Source: DAIDJD01 sp035485275
Lineage (GTDB): Bacteria; Oederibacteriota; JAJYGY01; DAIDJD01
Length of the DNA stretch: 39,909 nucleotides
Assembly (NCBI GenBank): GCA_035485275.1
Contig: DATHOE010000036.1
Span: 1-39,909 of the forward strand
Reading direction: 5' to 3'
This document shows positions 9,104-19,523 of this stretch, piece after piece. A program made the position numbers and the translations under genes. The notes under the pieces are model-generated. The model ran no database searches and was not told the origin of the DNA. It worked only from the letters and a program-made list of their open reading frames with translations. Positions within the stretch are counted from its first letter, which is position 1, and each line of letters starts with the position of its first letter.

Positions 9104-9123
9104 TTTGTGAAATTTTTCACAAA
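9104..9123. promoter_or_regulatory. CRP/FNR-family-like palindromic operator between serA and serC
   Basis: TTTGTGAAATTTTTCACAAA has 9-bp perfect arms around a 2-bp centre and matches the CRP core TGTGA-N6-TCACA exactly. It lies 38 bp upstream of the serA ATG and 60 bp upstream of the serC ATG, and would overlap the likely -35 regions on both strands. On the minus strand TTTATA lies downstream toward serA as a possible -10; on the plus strand TTCACA-N16-TATCCG points toward serC. A CRP/FNR-superfamily regulator controlling both divergent genes is inferred. Which regulator, and whether it activates or represses, cannot be read. Confidence 0.6.
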
Positions 9124-9183
9124 CCCGATGGGGAGTGTATCCGAAGGCTATGGCCAGGGCAAGAACTTTCAGGGGGCGGCACC

Positions 9184-10260
9184 ATGAAGAGAATCTATAA
9201 TTTTGCGGCGGGACCGGCCATTTTACCGGTTCCGGTGCTTGAAGAAGCCTCGAAAAACGTGTTGGAAATCGCCGGTTCGGGCATGTCCGTGCTGGAACTC
9301 AGCCACCGTGGCAAGATCTACGAGACCCTGCACCAGGAAGCCCGGAGCCATTGCCTGGCCCTGATGGGCCTCAAGCCCGAGGACTACACGGTCCTCTTCC
9401 TGGGCGGCGGCGCCAGCCAGCAGTTCGCCACCATCCCCATGAACTTCCTGCGCCCCGGCGCCACCGCGGACTATGTCGACGGCGGGGAATGGGGCTCCAA
9501 GGCCATCAAGGAGGCCAAGGGCCTGGGCACCGTGAACGTGGCGGCCAGCAGCGCCGCGAACAAGCACTCCAGCCTGCCCGTGGACTTCAAATGGACCCCC
9601 GGGGCGGCCTACGCCCACCTGACCACCAACAACACCATCGAGGGCACTCAGATGCGCGTGTCCCCGGAAACGGGCTCGCCCCTGATCCTGGACGCCAGCT
9701 CGGACTTCCTGAGCCACGGCATGGACTGGAGCAAGGCTTCCCTGGTCTATGCCGGCGCCCAGAAGAACGCCGGCCCGGCGGGCCTCACCATCGTGGTCAT
9801 CAAGAAGAGCTTCCTGGCCACGGCCAAGACCGACATCCCGGCCATATTCCAATACGCGGTCCACGACAAGGCCGACAGCCTCTACAACACCCCGCCGGCC
9901 TTCCCGATCTACGTCTTCGGCCTGGTGCTGAAGTGGATCGAATCCCAGGGCGGGATCGCGGGCATCGAGAAGCGCAACCAGCGCAAGGCCCAGCTCATCT
10001 ACGACGCGCTGGACTCCAATGCCGACTTCTACGACGCGGCCGTGACCAAGAAGGAGGACCGCAGCTGGATGAACATCACCTGGCGCGTGCGGGACGCGGC
10101 GAAGGAGGAGGCCTTCCTGAAGGGCGCCAAGGAGCGCCAGATGGACGGGCTGAAGGGCCACCGCAACGTGGGCGGCTTCCGCGCCAGCGTCTACAACGCC
10201 TTCCCCGAGGAAGGCTGCGCGGCCTTGGCCCAGTACCTGAAGGAATTCGCGAAGCAGTAA
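9184..10260 (+). CDS. serC: Phosphoserine aminotransferase
   Basis: 358 aa, standard for the family. It transaminates 3-phosphohydroxypyruvate with glutamate to 3-phosphoserine (and can serve pyridoxal synthesis). YNFAAGPAILP at the N-terminus, GGGASQQF in the PLP-phosphate loop, and AGAQKNAGPAG carrying the Schiff-base Lys194 are all present, followed by TPPAFPIY near residue 240. The start is the ATG at 9184, 7 nt after AGGGGG; the frame is open further upstream to 9010 but that part overlaps the operator and serA. It is divergent from serA, the preceding enzyme of the same pathway, and ends in a strong palindrome. Confidence 0.97.
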   Translation: MKRIYNFAAGPAILPVPVLEEASKNVLEIAGSGMSVLELSHRGKIYETLHQEARSHCLALMGLKPEDYTVLFLGGGASQQFATIPMNFLRPGATADYVDGGEWGSKAIKEAKGLGTVNVAASSAANKHSSLPVDFKWTPGAAYAHLTTNNTIEGTQMRVSPETGSPLILDASSDFLSHGMDWSKASLVYAGAQKNAGPAGLTIVVIKKSFLATAKTDIPAIFQYAVHDKADSLYNTPPAFPIYVFGLVLKWIESQGGIAGIEKRNQRKAQLIYDALDSNADFYDAAVTKKEDRSWMNITWRVRDAAKEEAFLKGAKERQMDGLKGHRNVGGFRASVYNAFPEEGCAALAQYLKEFAKQ

Positions 10261-10284
10261 AAATAGAGGAACCAAGAACGATTA

Positions 10285-10323
10285 CCATGAAGGCTGGGGG
10301 ATATCCCCCAGCCTTCATGGTTT
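10285..10323 (+). terminator. Hairpin terminator after serC (36-bp perfect palindrome)
   Basis: Bases 10285-10320 are exactly self-complementary: 18-base arms CCATGAAGGCTGGGGGAT and the reverse complement, 24 bp after the serC stop. The next bases are only TTTGTCGGTTT, so the U-tract is short on the plus strand. As RNA it forms a stem of about 16 bp with a tiny loop. It most likely ends serC transcription. Confidence 0.65.
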
Positions 10324-10413
10324 GTCGGTTTCCCTAACGCCGATCAGCTCCGTTCGCCTGCCTGAACATTTGTAGGGAAATGTCTGTTGGAAGCCGATGG
10401 TCCCAGCCGGGCT

Positions 10414-10806
10414 TCAAGCCTCCAACACTTCGCAGGCCTTGGCAGACAAAATTTTACGGTCCGCGGTCACCAGCACCAAGCCCAGAACGTTGGCCGTGGC
10501 CACGATGAAACGGTCCGCGGGGTCGCCGTGAGGAAGGGCTAGGCATTCACTCTCCAACGCAATTTCATGAGTGAGGGACGCTTCCCTCACTCCGGAATCT
10601 CGAAGCGCCCTGCGAATCCAAGCCAAAGGGGTTTCGCCCTTTCCTATTCCAAGCTTTCCGCTGCGCCCCAAAACCATTGTTTCCCAAACACTCGCCGAGG
10701 AAAGCCAAATTTCGTTTTGTCCCAGAAGTCTGGATACCCCGGGTGAAAGACGTTTAGGGTCCCCCAGGTTCCAAATCCAGACATGTGTATCCAACAGCAG
10801 GCGCAT
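10414..10806 (-). CDS. PIN-domain toxin of a type II toxin-antitoxin pair (VapC-like)
   Basis: 130 aa. It begins MRLLLDTHVWIW, carrying the first PIN-domain Asp (residue 6), continues LSSASVWETM with the conserved Glu, and ends with LPHGDPADRFIVATA and LVTADRKIL, the acidic cluster that completes the Mg2+ site. This is the pattern of the Sll0205-like PIN toxins, predicted RNases that cleave RNA, often tRNA. I chose the ATG at 10806 because it overlaps the antitoxin stop (TGATG), giving translational coupling; six upstream codons are also open. Toxin and antitoxin stand alone between serC and engB on the opposite strand to serC. All key residues look intact, so it is probably functional. Confidence 0.9.
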   Translation of the reverse strand: MRLLLDTHVWIWNLGDPKRLSPGVSRLLGQNEIWLSSASVWETMVLGRSGKLGIGKGETPLAWIRRALRDSGVREASLTHEIALESECLALPHGDPADRFIVATANVLGLVLVTADRKILSAKACEVLEA

Positions 10807-11036
10807 CAGCGCAGGACTTCCCATTCCTCGCCCGTAGGGCCGACTATATCCCCAAGAATTTCAAATGTACCCGCCATACATCCCGCCCAATTTTTCCGCT
10901 TCTCGGCCTTGGCTGGGACAATCTCGGCCACCGGCTTGCCGAAACGCGTCACCAGCAAGGGCTTGCCCGAGACGCGCACTTCCTCCATCACCGAAAGGCA
11001 TTCCGCCTTGAATTTAGAAATCGCCATCTGTCTCAT
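10806..11036 (-). CDS. Phd/YefM-type antitoxin of the PIN toxin
   Basis: 76 aa. The N-terminal half (ISKFKAECLSVMEEVRVSGKPLLVTRFGKPVAEIVP) is the Phd/YefM DNA-binding fold: a helix, then the strand-turn TRFGKPVAEIVP. The C-terminal ~35 residues, rich in Trp, Gly and Glu (WAGCMAGTFEILGDIVGPTGEEWEVLR), are the expected toxin-binding tail. The stop codon overlaps the toxin ATG by one base. An alternative ATG three codons in (11027) is equally plausible, as neither has a strong ribosome binding site. A near-consensus promoter lies 33-61 bp upstream. Antitoxins of this type normally repress their own promoter. Confidence 0.88.
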   Translation of the reverse strand: MRQMAISKFKAECLSVMEEVRVSGKPLLVTRFGKPVAEIVPAKAEKRKNWAGCMAGTFEILGDIVGPTGEEWEVLR

Positions 11037-11068
11037 CGTCGGCCCCGGAGCTTGAAAGGAATCGATTT

Positions 11069-11097
11069 ATTGTATTATGGTCAAAAAAAGTGGTCAA
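11069..11097 (-). promoter_or_regulatory. Sigma70-type promoter of the toxin-antitoxin pair
   Basis: On the minus strand TTGACC (11097-11092), a 17-bp spacer and TACAAT (11074-11069) place the start of transcription near 11062, about 26 nt before the antitoxin ATG. A second TTTGACC (11085-11079) lies 13 bp from the first, inside the spacer. The paired direct repeats are a natural candidate for the antitoxin operator. Confidence 0.6.
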
Positions 11098-11111
11098 ACT
11101 AAAATTACCTG

Positions 11112-11693
11112 TCAGGCTCGCGCCAATTCCTTCAATTTCACCACCAATTCGATCCGTCCTTCGCCGGTGAGGCTGCTGAAGGCGATGGGCTTGTGGTTCA
11201 GCTTCAGCTCGGCCTTGAGCATGGCCATCTGGGCGGGCTTCTCGTTGCCGCTGAGCTTGTCGACCTTCGTGGCCACGCACAGGGCGTTCTTTTTGAGGCT
11301 GTTGAGCCAGTCGAACAGGCCGCGGTCCTCGGGGCTGGGCTCGTGGCGGCTGTCCACCAGCACGGCCACGGCCTTGAGGGCGTTGCGGCGGCTGAGGTAG
11401 GCCTCGATGAGGGCCTTCCAGGCGTCCCGGTCCCTCGAGGGGCCCTTGGCGAAGCCGTAGCCAGGGAAGTCGACCAGGGTGAGGCCCACGTCGGTTTTGA
11501 AGAAATGGAGGGCCCGGGTGCGGCCGGGCGTCTTGGACACGCGGGCCAGGGCCACATGCCCGCATAAGGCGTTCAACAAGGAGCTCTTGCCCACGTTGCT
11601 GCGGCCCGCCAGCGCGATCTCCGGGCCGTCTTCGGGCAGGAATTCCTCCGGCTTGTGGGCGGCCCCCAGCCAAGTCGCGTTGAGTTGCTTCAA
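11112..11693 (-). CDS. engB: Ribosome-biogenesis GTPase EngB (YsxC/YihA)
   Basis: 193 aa with the normal EngB layout. The G1 loop GRSNVGKS is at residues 30-37, followed by SKTPGRTR (G2 region), LVDFPGYGFAK (G3, with the family-typical FPGYG) and TKVDKL (G4), ending in a basic helix. The protein assists late assembly of the large ribosomal subunit. No ATG fits; I chose a TTG at 11693 because AGGAG lies 6 nt before it and it follows the lon stop by 8 nt. Upstream codons in frame run into lon. It is the last gene of the tig-clpP-clpX-lon-engB operon, similar to the tig-clpX-lon-ysxC order of Bacillus. Confidence 0.93.
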   Translation of the reverse strand: MKQLNATWLGAAHKPEEFLPEDGPEIALAGRSNVGKSSLLNALCGHVALARVSKTPGRTRALHFFKTDVGLTLVDFPGYGFAKGPSRDRDAWKALIEAYLSRRNALKAVAVLVDSRHEPSPEDRGLFDWLNSLKKNALCVATKVDKLSGNEKPAQMAMLKAELKLNHKPIAFSSLTGEGRIELVVKLKELARA

Positions 11694-11701
11694 AAAAACT
11701 C

Positions 11702-14140
<2,439 letters not shown>

Positions 14141-14186
14141 CGGTGCCTCACCTAAAGCCAGGGGGCGGACCAGGGTCAGGGGTGGA

Positions 14187-15434
<1,248 letters not shown>

Positions 15435-15489
15435 AACCCGTCCCTCGTGTTGAAACGCCGCGCGCCCGCCTTCCGGCGCAAAGCGGCCG

Positions 15490-15512
15490 CTAAAGGCCTG
15501 CGGGGCCTTTAG
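15490..15512 (-). other. Hairpin overlapping the clpP stop codon
   Basis: CTAAAGGCC and GGCCTTTAG form a 9-bp perfect stem with a 5-nt loop. The clpP TAA lies inside the upstream arm. No T-run follows, so it is more likely an mRNA-processing or stability element, or a partial attenuator between clpP and clpX, than a full terminator. Confidence 0.5.
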
Positions 15513-16111
15513 TCCTTCTTAACCGACTTTTCGCGGTAGGCCAGCACTTCGTCGACCAGGCCGTAGTTCTTGGCCTCTTCGGCGGACATGAAATTGTCCC
15601 GCTCGGTGTCGCGGTTGATGGTTTGCGCGTCCTTGCCCGAGTGGCGGGCCAGGATCTCGTTGAGGATGTCGCGGACCCGCTGGGTCTCCTTGGCCTGGAT
15701 CTGGATGTCCGTGCTCTGGCCCTGGGCCCCGCCCGAAGGCTGGTGGATCATGACGCGCGCGTAGGGGAGGCATTTGCGCTTGCCCTTGGCCCCAGCCGCA
15801 AGCAGCACCGCGCCCATGCTGGCCGCCTGGCCGATGCAGATGGTCGCCACCGGGCACTTGACGTACTGCATGGTGTCGTAGATGCCCATGCCGGCGCTGA
15901 CGCTGCCGCCCGGCGAGTTGATGTAGAAGAAAATGTCCTTTTCCTCGTCTTCGCTCTGCAAAAACAGCATCTGCGCGATGATGAGGTTGGCCACGTAGTC
16001 GTCCACCGGCGTGCCCAGGAACACGATGCGGTCCTTCAGCAGGCGCGAATAGATGTCGTAGCCGCGCTCGCCGCGCGCGGTGGTTTCAATGACATACGGT
16101 ACGAGGCCCAT
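15509..16111 (-). CDS. clpP: ClpP, proteolytic subunit of the Clp protease
   Basis: 200 aa. The catalytic triad is complete: Ser98 in GQAASMGA, His123 in MIHQPSGG and Asp172 in DTERDNFMS. The N-terminus (LVPYVIETTARGERGYDIYSRLLKDRI) is the expected axial-loop and handle region, with few residues to be processed. AAGGGG precedes the ATG. ClpP assembles as a tetradecameric barrel degrading proteins delivered by ClpX, encoded immediately downstream. It follows tig by 69 bp. Confidence 0.97.
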   Translation of the reverse strand: MGLVPYVIETTARGERGYDIYSRLLKDRIVFLGTPVDDYVANLIIAQMLFLQSEDEEKDIFFYINSPGGSVSAGMGIYDTMQYVKCPVATICIGQAASMGAVLLAAGAKGKRKCLPYARVMIHQPSGGAQGQSTDIQIQAKETQRVRDILNEILARHSGKDAQTINRDTERDNFMSAEEAKNYGLVDEVLAYREKSVKKD

Positions 16112-16150
16112 GGTTCCCCTTTGTGTGTTCCGGGTTGCGCTCTAGGAATC

Positions 16151-16169
16151 GGCCCCCTCCTGGGGGGCC
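16151..16169 (-). other. GC-rich hairpin between tig and clpP
   Basis: GGCCCCC and GGGGGCC form a 7-bp stem with a 5-nt loop in the 69-bp gap after tig. No T-run follows. It could reduce read-through or set mRNA stability so that tig and clpP are made at different levels. Confidence 0.4.
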
Positions 16170-16180
16170 CTTTCAACACT

Positions 16181-17464
16181 CTACGCGATCGCCGTGACTT
16201 TGGCCTTTTCCACGACCCATTCCAGGGCCTTGCGCTCCCTGATCTGGGCGCGCACACCGCTCTCGCGGCCGCTCTGGCGGATGTAACGGGCGGCTTCCGC
16301 CGCGCTGGCCTTCATCTGTACGGCCAAATTGCGTATTTCCGCCTCGAAATCCTCGTCCGCGGCCTCGATTTTGTTGTTTTCGGCGATCTTTTCCAGCACC
16401 AGGGAGAGCCGGGCCCGCTTCTCGGCGGGCTCGCGCAGGGCCTTGTGCAGGGCCGCATGGCCCTCCTCGCCGTTGAGCTCCATGCCCTGGCTGGCCAGCC
16501 GGCCCATCTCGCCCTGTTCCATGGCGTGGGCCTCCGCGTCGATCAGGGAGGGCGGCACCGCGAAGACGTGGCGCTTGAGGAGCTCCTCGGCGGCCGCGTC
16601 CATGAGGCGCTGCGCCCGGAAGCGCGATTTCTGCAGGGCCAGGGCCTCCTTCAGGCGCTCGCGCAGGAAGGCCAGGTCCACGACCTCGGCACCGAAGGTC
16701 TTGGCGAAGGCGTCGTCCGCCACGGGCAGTTCCAGCAGGCGCACTTCCTTGACCGTGACGATGAACTCGGCCGCCTTGCCGGCCACGTCCTTGGCCGGAT
16801 AGTCGCCCGGGAAGTCGACCTTGACCTGGCGGGTCTCGCCCACAGCGGCGCCCACCAACTGCTCCTCAAAGCCGGGGATCAGCTGTTTGCGGCCCAGGAC
16901 CAGGCCGTAGTCCGTGGCGTTGCCGCCCGTGAAGGGCTTGTTGTCGATGAAACCCTGGAAATCCACCTTGATGAGGTCGCCCAGGGCCGCCGGTGCCGCC
17001 TTGATTTCGCCCTCTTTCGCCGCGCGCTGGCGCAGGGACTCGACCTGTTCGTCCACTTCCGCCTCGGAGACCTCGGCGGAATGGCCCTTCAGGGTCAGGC
17101 CTTCGACCGATCCGAGGCTGAAGTTCGGCTTCACCTCGACCACGGCCTTGAAGCTGAGCGGCCCCTGGCCGTCGTATTTGAGGTCCTCGATGCTGGGGCG
17201 GCCCACCGCCTTCAGCGATTCCTGGGTCACGGCGTCGTGGGTGGCCTGGGGGAGCAGGCTTTCAAGCACCTGCTGGTGCACCGAATCGCGCAGGCGGGGC
17301 TCCAGGATGGCCCGGGGCGCCTTGCCCTTGCGGAAACCGGGCAGTGCCGCGGTCCGGGACAGGCGGGCGTAGACCTTCTCGTACTCGACGGCCACGGCTT
17401 CCGCCGGGACTTCGATGCTCAGGGTGCGGGAGACTTCGCCGTTGGAAACAACACTGACCTTCAT
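16181..17464 (-). CDS. tig: Trigger factor, ribosome-associated chaperone
   Basis: 427 aa, normal length. The ribosome-binding signature GFRKGK is at residues 43-48 of the N-terminal domain. Residues ~150-240 are the FKBP-like prolyl isomerase domain (DLIKVDFQGFIDNKPF ... GFEEQLVGAAVGETRQVKVDFPGDYP), and the remaining ~190 residues are the helical chaperone arms. I chose the ATG before KVSVVSNGEV; the frame is open 21 codons further, but that part contains the 5'-UTR hairpin. It binds next to the exit tunnel and shields nascent chains. First gene of the tig-clpP-clpX-lon-engB operon. Confidence 0.96.
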   Translation of the reverse strand: MKVSVVSNGEVSRTLSIEVPAEAVAVEYEKVYARLSRTAALPGFRKGKAPRAILEPRLRDSVHQQVLESLLPQATHDAVTQESLKAVGRPSIEDLKYDGQGPLSFKAVVEVKPNFSLGSVEGLTLKGHSAEVSEAEVDEQVESLRQRAAKEGEIKAAPAALGDLIKVDFQGFIDNKPFTGGNATDYGLVLGRKQLIPGFEEQLVGAAVGETRQVKVDFPGDYPAKDVAGKAAEFIVTVKEVRLLELPVADDAFAKTFGAEVVDLAFLRERLKEALALQKSRFRAQRLMDAAAEELLKRHVFAVPPSLIDAEAHAMEQGEMGRLASQGMELNGEEGHAALHKALREPAEKRARLSLVLEKIAENNKIEAADEDFEAEIRNLAVQMKASAAEAARYIRQSGRESGVRAQIRERKALEWVVEKAKVTAIA

Positions 17465-17497
17465 GGTCTGGGCCTTTCGCTGAAACCGGAAAGAAGA

Positions 17498-17522
17498 GGG
17501 CGGAAGGCAAGGCCTTCCGCCC
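17498..17522 (-). promoter_or_regulatory. Stable stem-loop at the start of the tig mRNA leader
   Basis: GGGCGGAAGG and CCTTCCGCCC form a 10-bp perfect stem with a 5-nt loop. With transcription predicted near 17532, it begins about 10 nt into the leader and ends ~33 nt before the tig ATG. The bases after it on the minus strand are TCTTCTTTCC, a pyrimidine run. It could protect the 5' end of the mRNA or act as a weak attenuator. Confidence 0.55.
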
Positions 17523-17538
17523 GGCAAGGACGTCCAAG

Positions 17539-17568
17539 ATTATAGGTAGAGGGGCCCATGACGGTCAA
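17539..17568 (-). promoter_or_regulatory. Sigma70-type promoter of the tig-clpP-clpX-lon-engB operon
   Basis: On the minus strand TTGACC (17568-17563), an 18-bp spacer and a perfect TATAAT (17544-17539) give a start near 17532, leaving a leader of about 68 nt. No CIRCE or sigma32-like sequence is visible, so basal housekeeping expression is suggested. Confidence 0.75.
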
Positions 17569-17577
17569 GCCGCGCCC

Positions 17578-18003
17578 TCAGGCGTCGTGGCCCCAGAACT
17601 GGGCCCCGTCCTGCGTTTCGGGCGGCCTGATCTGCGCGACCCCGAGCGCGAAACGCTGCTTCAGGTCGCCGTCGAGGAGTATCTCCACCGAATAGTGGCC
17701 GGGTTCCGGGAACACCACGTTCCTCAGGAGGGTCACCGCGGTGAAGGTGGCCCGCATGTCCGCCAAACGCAGCACGTTCTCGGAGGTCTCCACCAAAACC
17801 CTGTTTTTGGAGTCCACCATGCGCACCCTCTGCTTGAACTCCCCTTCCCCGTTGCACCAGCGGTTGACCACCGCCATGCCCGGATAGGCCAGCGGGAAGT
17901 CCAGGCCTCCCAGGATCTCGAAGAGTCCGATCAACATGAGCTTGCCGTTGTCCTCGCGCCGGACCTCATCGCAAAGGACCGAGAATAGCAGGTCGGGTTT
18001 CAT
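17578..18003 (-). CDS. Conserved hypothetical protein (DUF6941-like)
   Basis: 141 aa, no signal peptide or membrane segment. The N-terminus (LLFSVLCDEVRREDNGKLMLIGLFEIL) followed by an all-beta body and an exit strand (FPEPGHYSVEILLDGD) resembles a small family I know as DUF6941, in which the opening phrase is 'gives cell-state, new gene, GKL-IGv-e'-like and function is unknown; recognition is by eye. It begins 16 bp after the encoded CCA of tRNA-Leu and may share its transcript. It ends just upstream of the tig promoter. No catalytic residues can be proposed. Confidence 0.7.
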   Translation of the reverse strand: MKPDLLFSVLCDEVRREDNGKLMLIGLFEILGGLDFPLAYPGMAVVNRWCNGEGEFKQRVRMVDSKNRVLVETSENVLRLADMRATFTAVTLLRNVVFPEPGHYSVEILLDGDLKQRFALGVAQIRPPETQDGAQFWGHDA

Positions 18004-18019
18004 GGGGTCCGTGAGAGTG

Positions 18020-18104
18020 TGGTGCGGACGGAGGGACTCGAACCCTCAAGCCTTTTGGGCACCAGATCCTAAGTCTGGCGCGTATGCCATTCCGCCACGT
18101 CCGC
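18020..18104 (-). tRNA. tRNA-Leu(UAG)
   Basis: 85 nt including an encoded CCA. The acceptor arms GCGGACG and CGTCCGC pair fully, with discriminator A. The anticodon stem is CCAGA/TCTGG with loop CTTAGGA, giving anticodon TAG, and the T arm is GAGGG-TTCGAGT-CCCTC. The 14-nt variable region (TGCCCAAAAGGCTT) marks it as class II, consistent with leucine. It reads CUA and, by wobble, other CUN codons. Confidence 0.97.
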
Positions 18105-18123
18105 GCTTAAGGGCATATTAACC

Positions 18124-18129
18124 AGTATA
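18124..18129 (-). promoter_or_regulatory. Extended -10 element upstream of tRNA-Leu
   Basis: On the minus strand TGT-TATACT (hexamer 18129-18124) lies 19 bp before the tRNA 5' end. The TGn extension is present, and no convincing -35 is seen. Confidence 0.5.
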
Positions 18130-18216
18130 ACACTTGCGGGATATACGTTTTTCGATCCGCGAGGGCGATCGGGCCAAGGCCCTCCCGGAACGCCGGCGGG
18201 CGGGCCTTGCTGGGAC

Positions 18217-18253
18217 AAAAAAAGCGCCATCCGCTTCCGGCCGGATGGCGCTT
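18217..18253 (-). terminator. Intrinsic terminator of the outer-membrane protein gene
   Basis: AAGCGCCATCCG and CGGATGGCGCTT form a 12-bp perfect stem with an 8-nt loop, followed on the minus strand by a run of seven T (18223-18217). It is the best terminator in the window. A second 8-bp hairpin (18271-18293) lies between it and the gene stop. Confidence 0.9.
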
Positions 18254-18326
18254 GGGGCTTGGTTTTTATCCGTTCCGGTCAGGCGCCGGAACGCTCAAAC
18301 ACCGAAAGGACCGGCAGGGCCCCCCG

Positions 18327-19151
18327 CTAATGGGCCGGAGTGGAGTCCGTGGGAAGCTCGCCGTAGTCCTCCCCCTTGGAGACCGGCTCGTCGCTCCACA
18401 ATCCCAGGGTGATGGCGATGTGGGGCCCTGAAAAATTCAAGGAGGTCTTGGGTCCCTGCTGGCCCGAAGGGGTCGTGTCGTAGGCGGTGCCGTTCATCCC
18501 GCTGTAGGTGCCGGTTCCCTTGCTGTTGCTGACGTCGTTGAAGACAATGTAGTCATAACCGAGTTCAAGCCCGATGCTGAAATGGTGGGCGAAAATCGCA
18601 GAACTGCGCGCCAAAACCCCTATGACCGGCGCGGTGCCTTCCTGGTCATAGGATCCGTCGCCCGCATCCGCCGTGCTGTTGACCTTCCCGTCCAGACTCG
18701 AGACGCCCAAGCGCAAACCGAGGAAATTGACGGTCCCCGGCCAGGCCCAGGTGATGGCGGGCGTGAGCGTATAGGTGAGGAGGGTCCAGTTCGTCTTCAC
18801 CTGGCTGAAACCAAGGGAAGGATTATTGGAGTTGTAGTTGACGACCTCGTAATTCCGGAAGGGCCCAGCGTTGAAGCTCGCCTCCAGGGCCGCCATCCGG
18901 CCGAATTGGAGGCCCAAGTGCAGCACCCCGTCCCCGTATCCCTGGGTGCCGATCTGTCCGGGTTTAACGCCGAAATAGCTGTTGGCGTCGCTGTTGGCGA
19001 GGATGACGGCGTCCCCGCCGGCCAGCAGATACATGGCGCTGTTGGTCTCCTCGGCGCGGAGCCCGGATCCGGCCAGGCAGGCCGTTAGCAGGAACGCTCC
19101 GATCAGGTTCTTCGCCGTCAGCACCTGCGCAATGGGAAGTTTATGCCGCAT
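18327..19151 (-). CDS. Probable outer-membrane beta-barrel protein
   Basis: 274 aa. AGGAGGAG lies just before the ATG. Residues ~15-33 form a Sec signal peptide (hydrophobic IGAFLLTACLAGSGLRA then EET). The mature part is made of alternating polar/hydrophobic strands separated by Gly/Asn/Ser turns, for example LLAGGDAVILANSDANSYFGV, TPAITWAWPGTVNFLGLRLGV and FSIGLELGYDYIVFNDV, as in small outer-membrane barrels. The last ~20 residues (SDEPVSKGEDYGELPTDSTPAH) are polar, so the protein does not end on a classic terminal strand. It is monocistronic with its own strong terminator. No family or ligand can be named. Confidence 0.75.
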   Translation of the reverse strand: MRHKLPIAQVLTAKNLIGAFLLTACLAGSGLRAEETNSAMYLLAGGDAVILANSDANSYFGVKPGQIGTQGYGDGVLHLGLQFGRMAALEASFNAGPFRNYEVVNYNSNNPSLGFSQVKTNWTLLTYTLTPAITWAWPGTVNFLGLRLGVSSLDGKVNSTADAGDGSYDQEGTAPVIGVLARSSAIFAHHFSIGLELGYDYIVFNDVSNSKGTGTYSGMNGTAYDTTPSGQQGPKTSLNFSGPHIAITLGLWSDEPVSKGEDYGELPTDSTPAH

Positions 19152-19493
19152 GGCTCCTCCTGGGGTGAAAACCGGGTGAACTACGGTTATTTCTTCGCCA
19201 ATCGATTTTTTACCGTGTGGATTCGGCGCACAGAAGGGAAATTACTGCGATCGACTTGACCCAAAAAATCCGGTCCGTATAAAAAAATGTGAAGCTCGCG
19301 GGTGTGCGCACCCGGACACTCCCCTGATACGCCTGAGCCCTATTATTTGCAACATAAAAACAGCTGACAAATTCAAATCGGTAAATCGCATTTTCAAAAT
19401 GAATCAATTCTGGTCGTTTATTGTCCGGGATCATAAATTCCGGACTGCGAACAACTCGACATCTCGCAAAGTGGAATGTCGTTCCAGTCATAG
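19152..19493. other. Intergenic stretch left of the insertion sequence with one weak open frame
   Basis: About 340 bp. The part next to 19151 is the leader of the outer-membrane protein gene. A 6-bp hairpin CGGGTG-TGCG-CACCCG lies at 19299-19314. A minus-strand frame of 93 codons runs from an ATG at 19491 to a stop at 19210. It lacks a ribosome binding site and matches nothing I recognise. Joining the sequence across the insertion (removing the element and one CGGC) puts a stop codon in the same frame a few codons upstream, so it is not an obvious interrupted gene. Probably non-coding. Confidence 0.4.
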
Positions 19494-19497
19494 CGGC

Positions 19498-19514
19498 CGA
19501 CGTGACCCCCAAAA
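19498..19514 (+). repeat. Terminal inverted repeat of the insertion sequence (orfB end)
   Basis: CGACGTGACCCCCAAAA, perfectly matched by the reverse complement at 20710-20726. The flanking CGGC at 19494-19497 is the presumed target duplication. Confidence 0.85.
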
Positions 19515-19523
19515 CTGAGCCAC

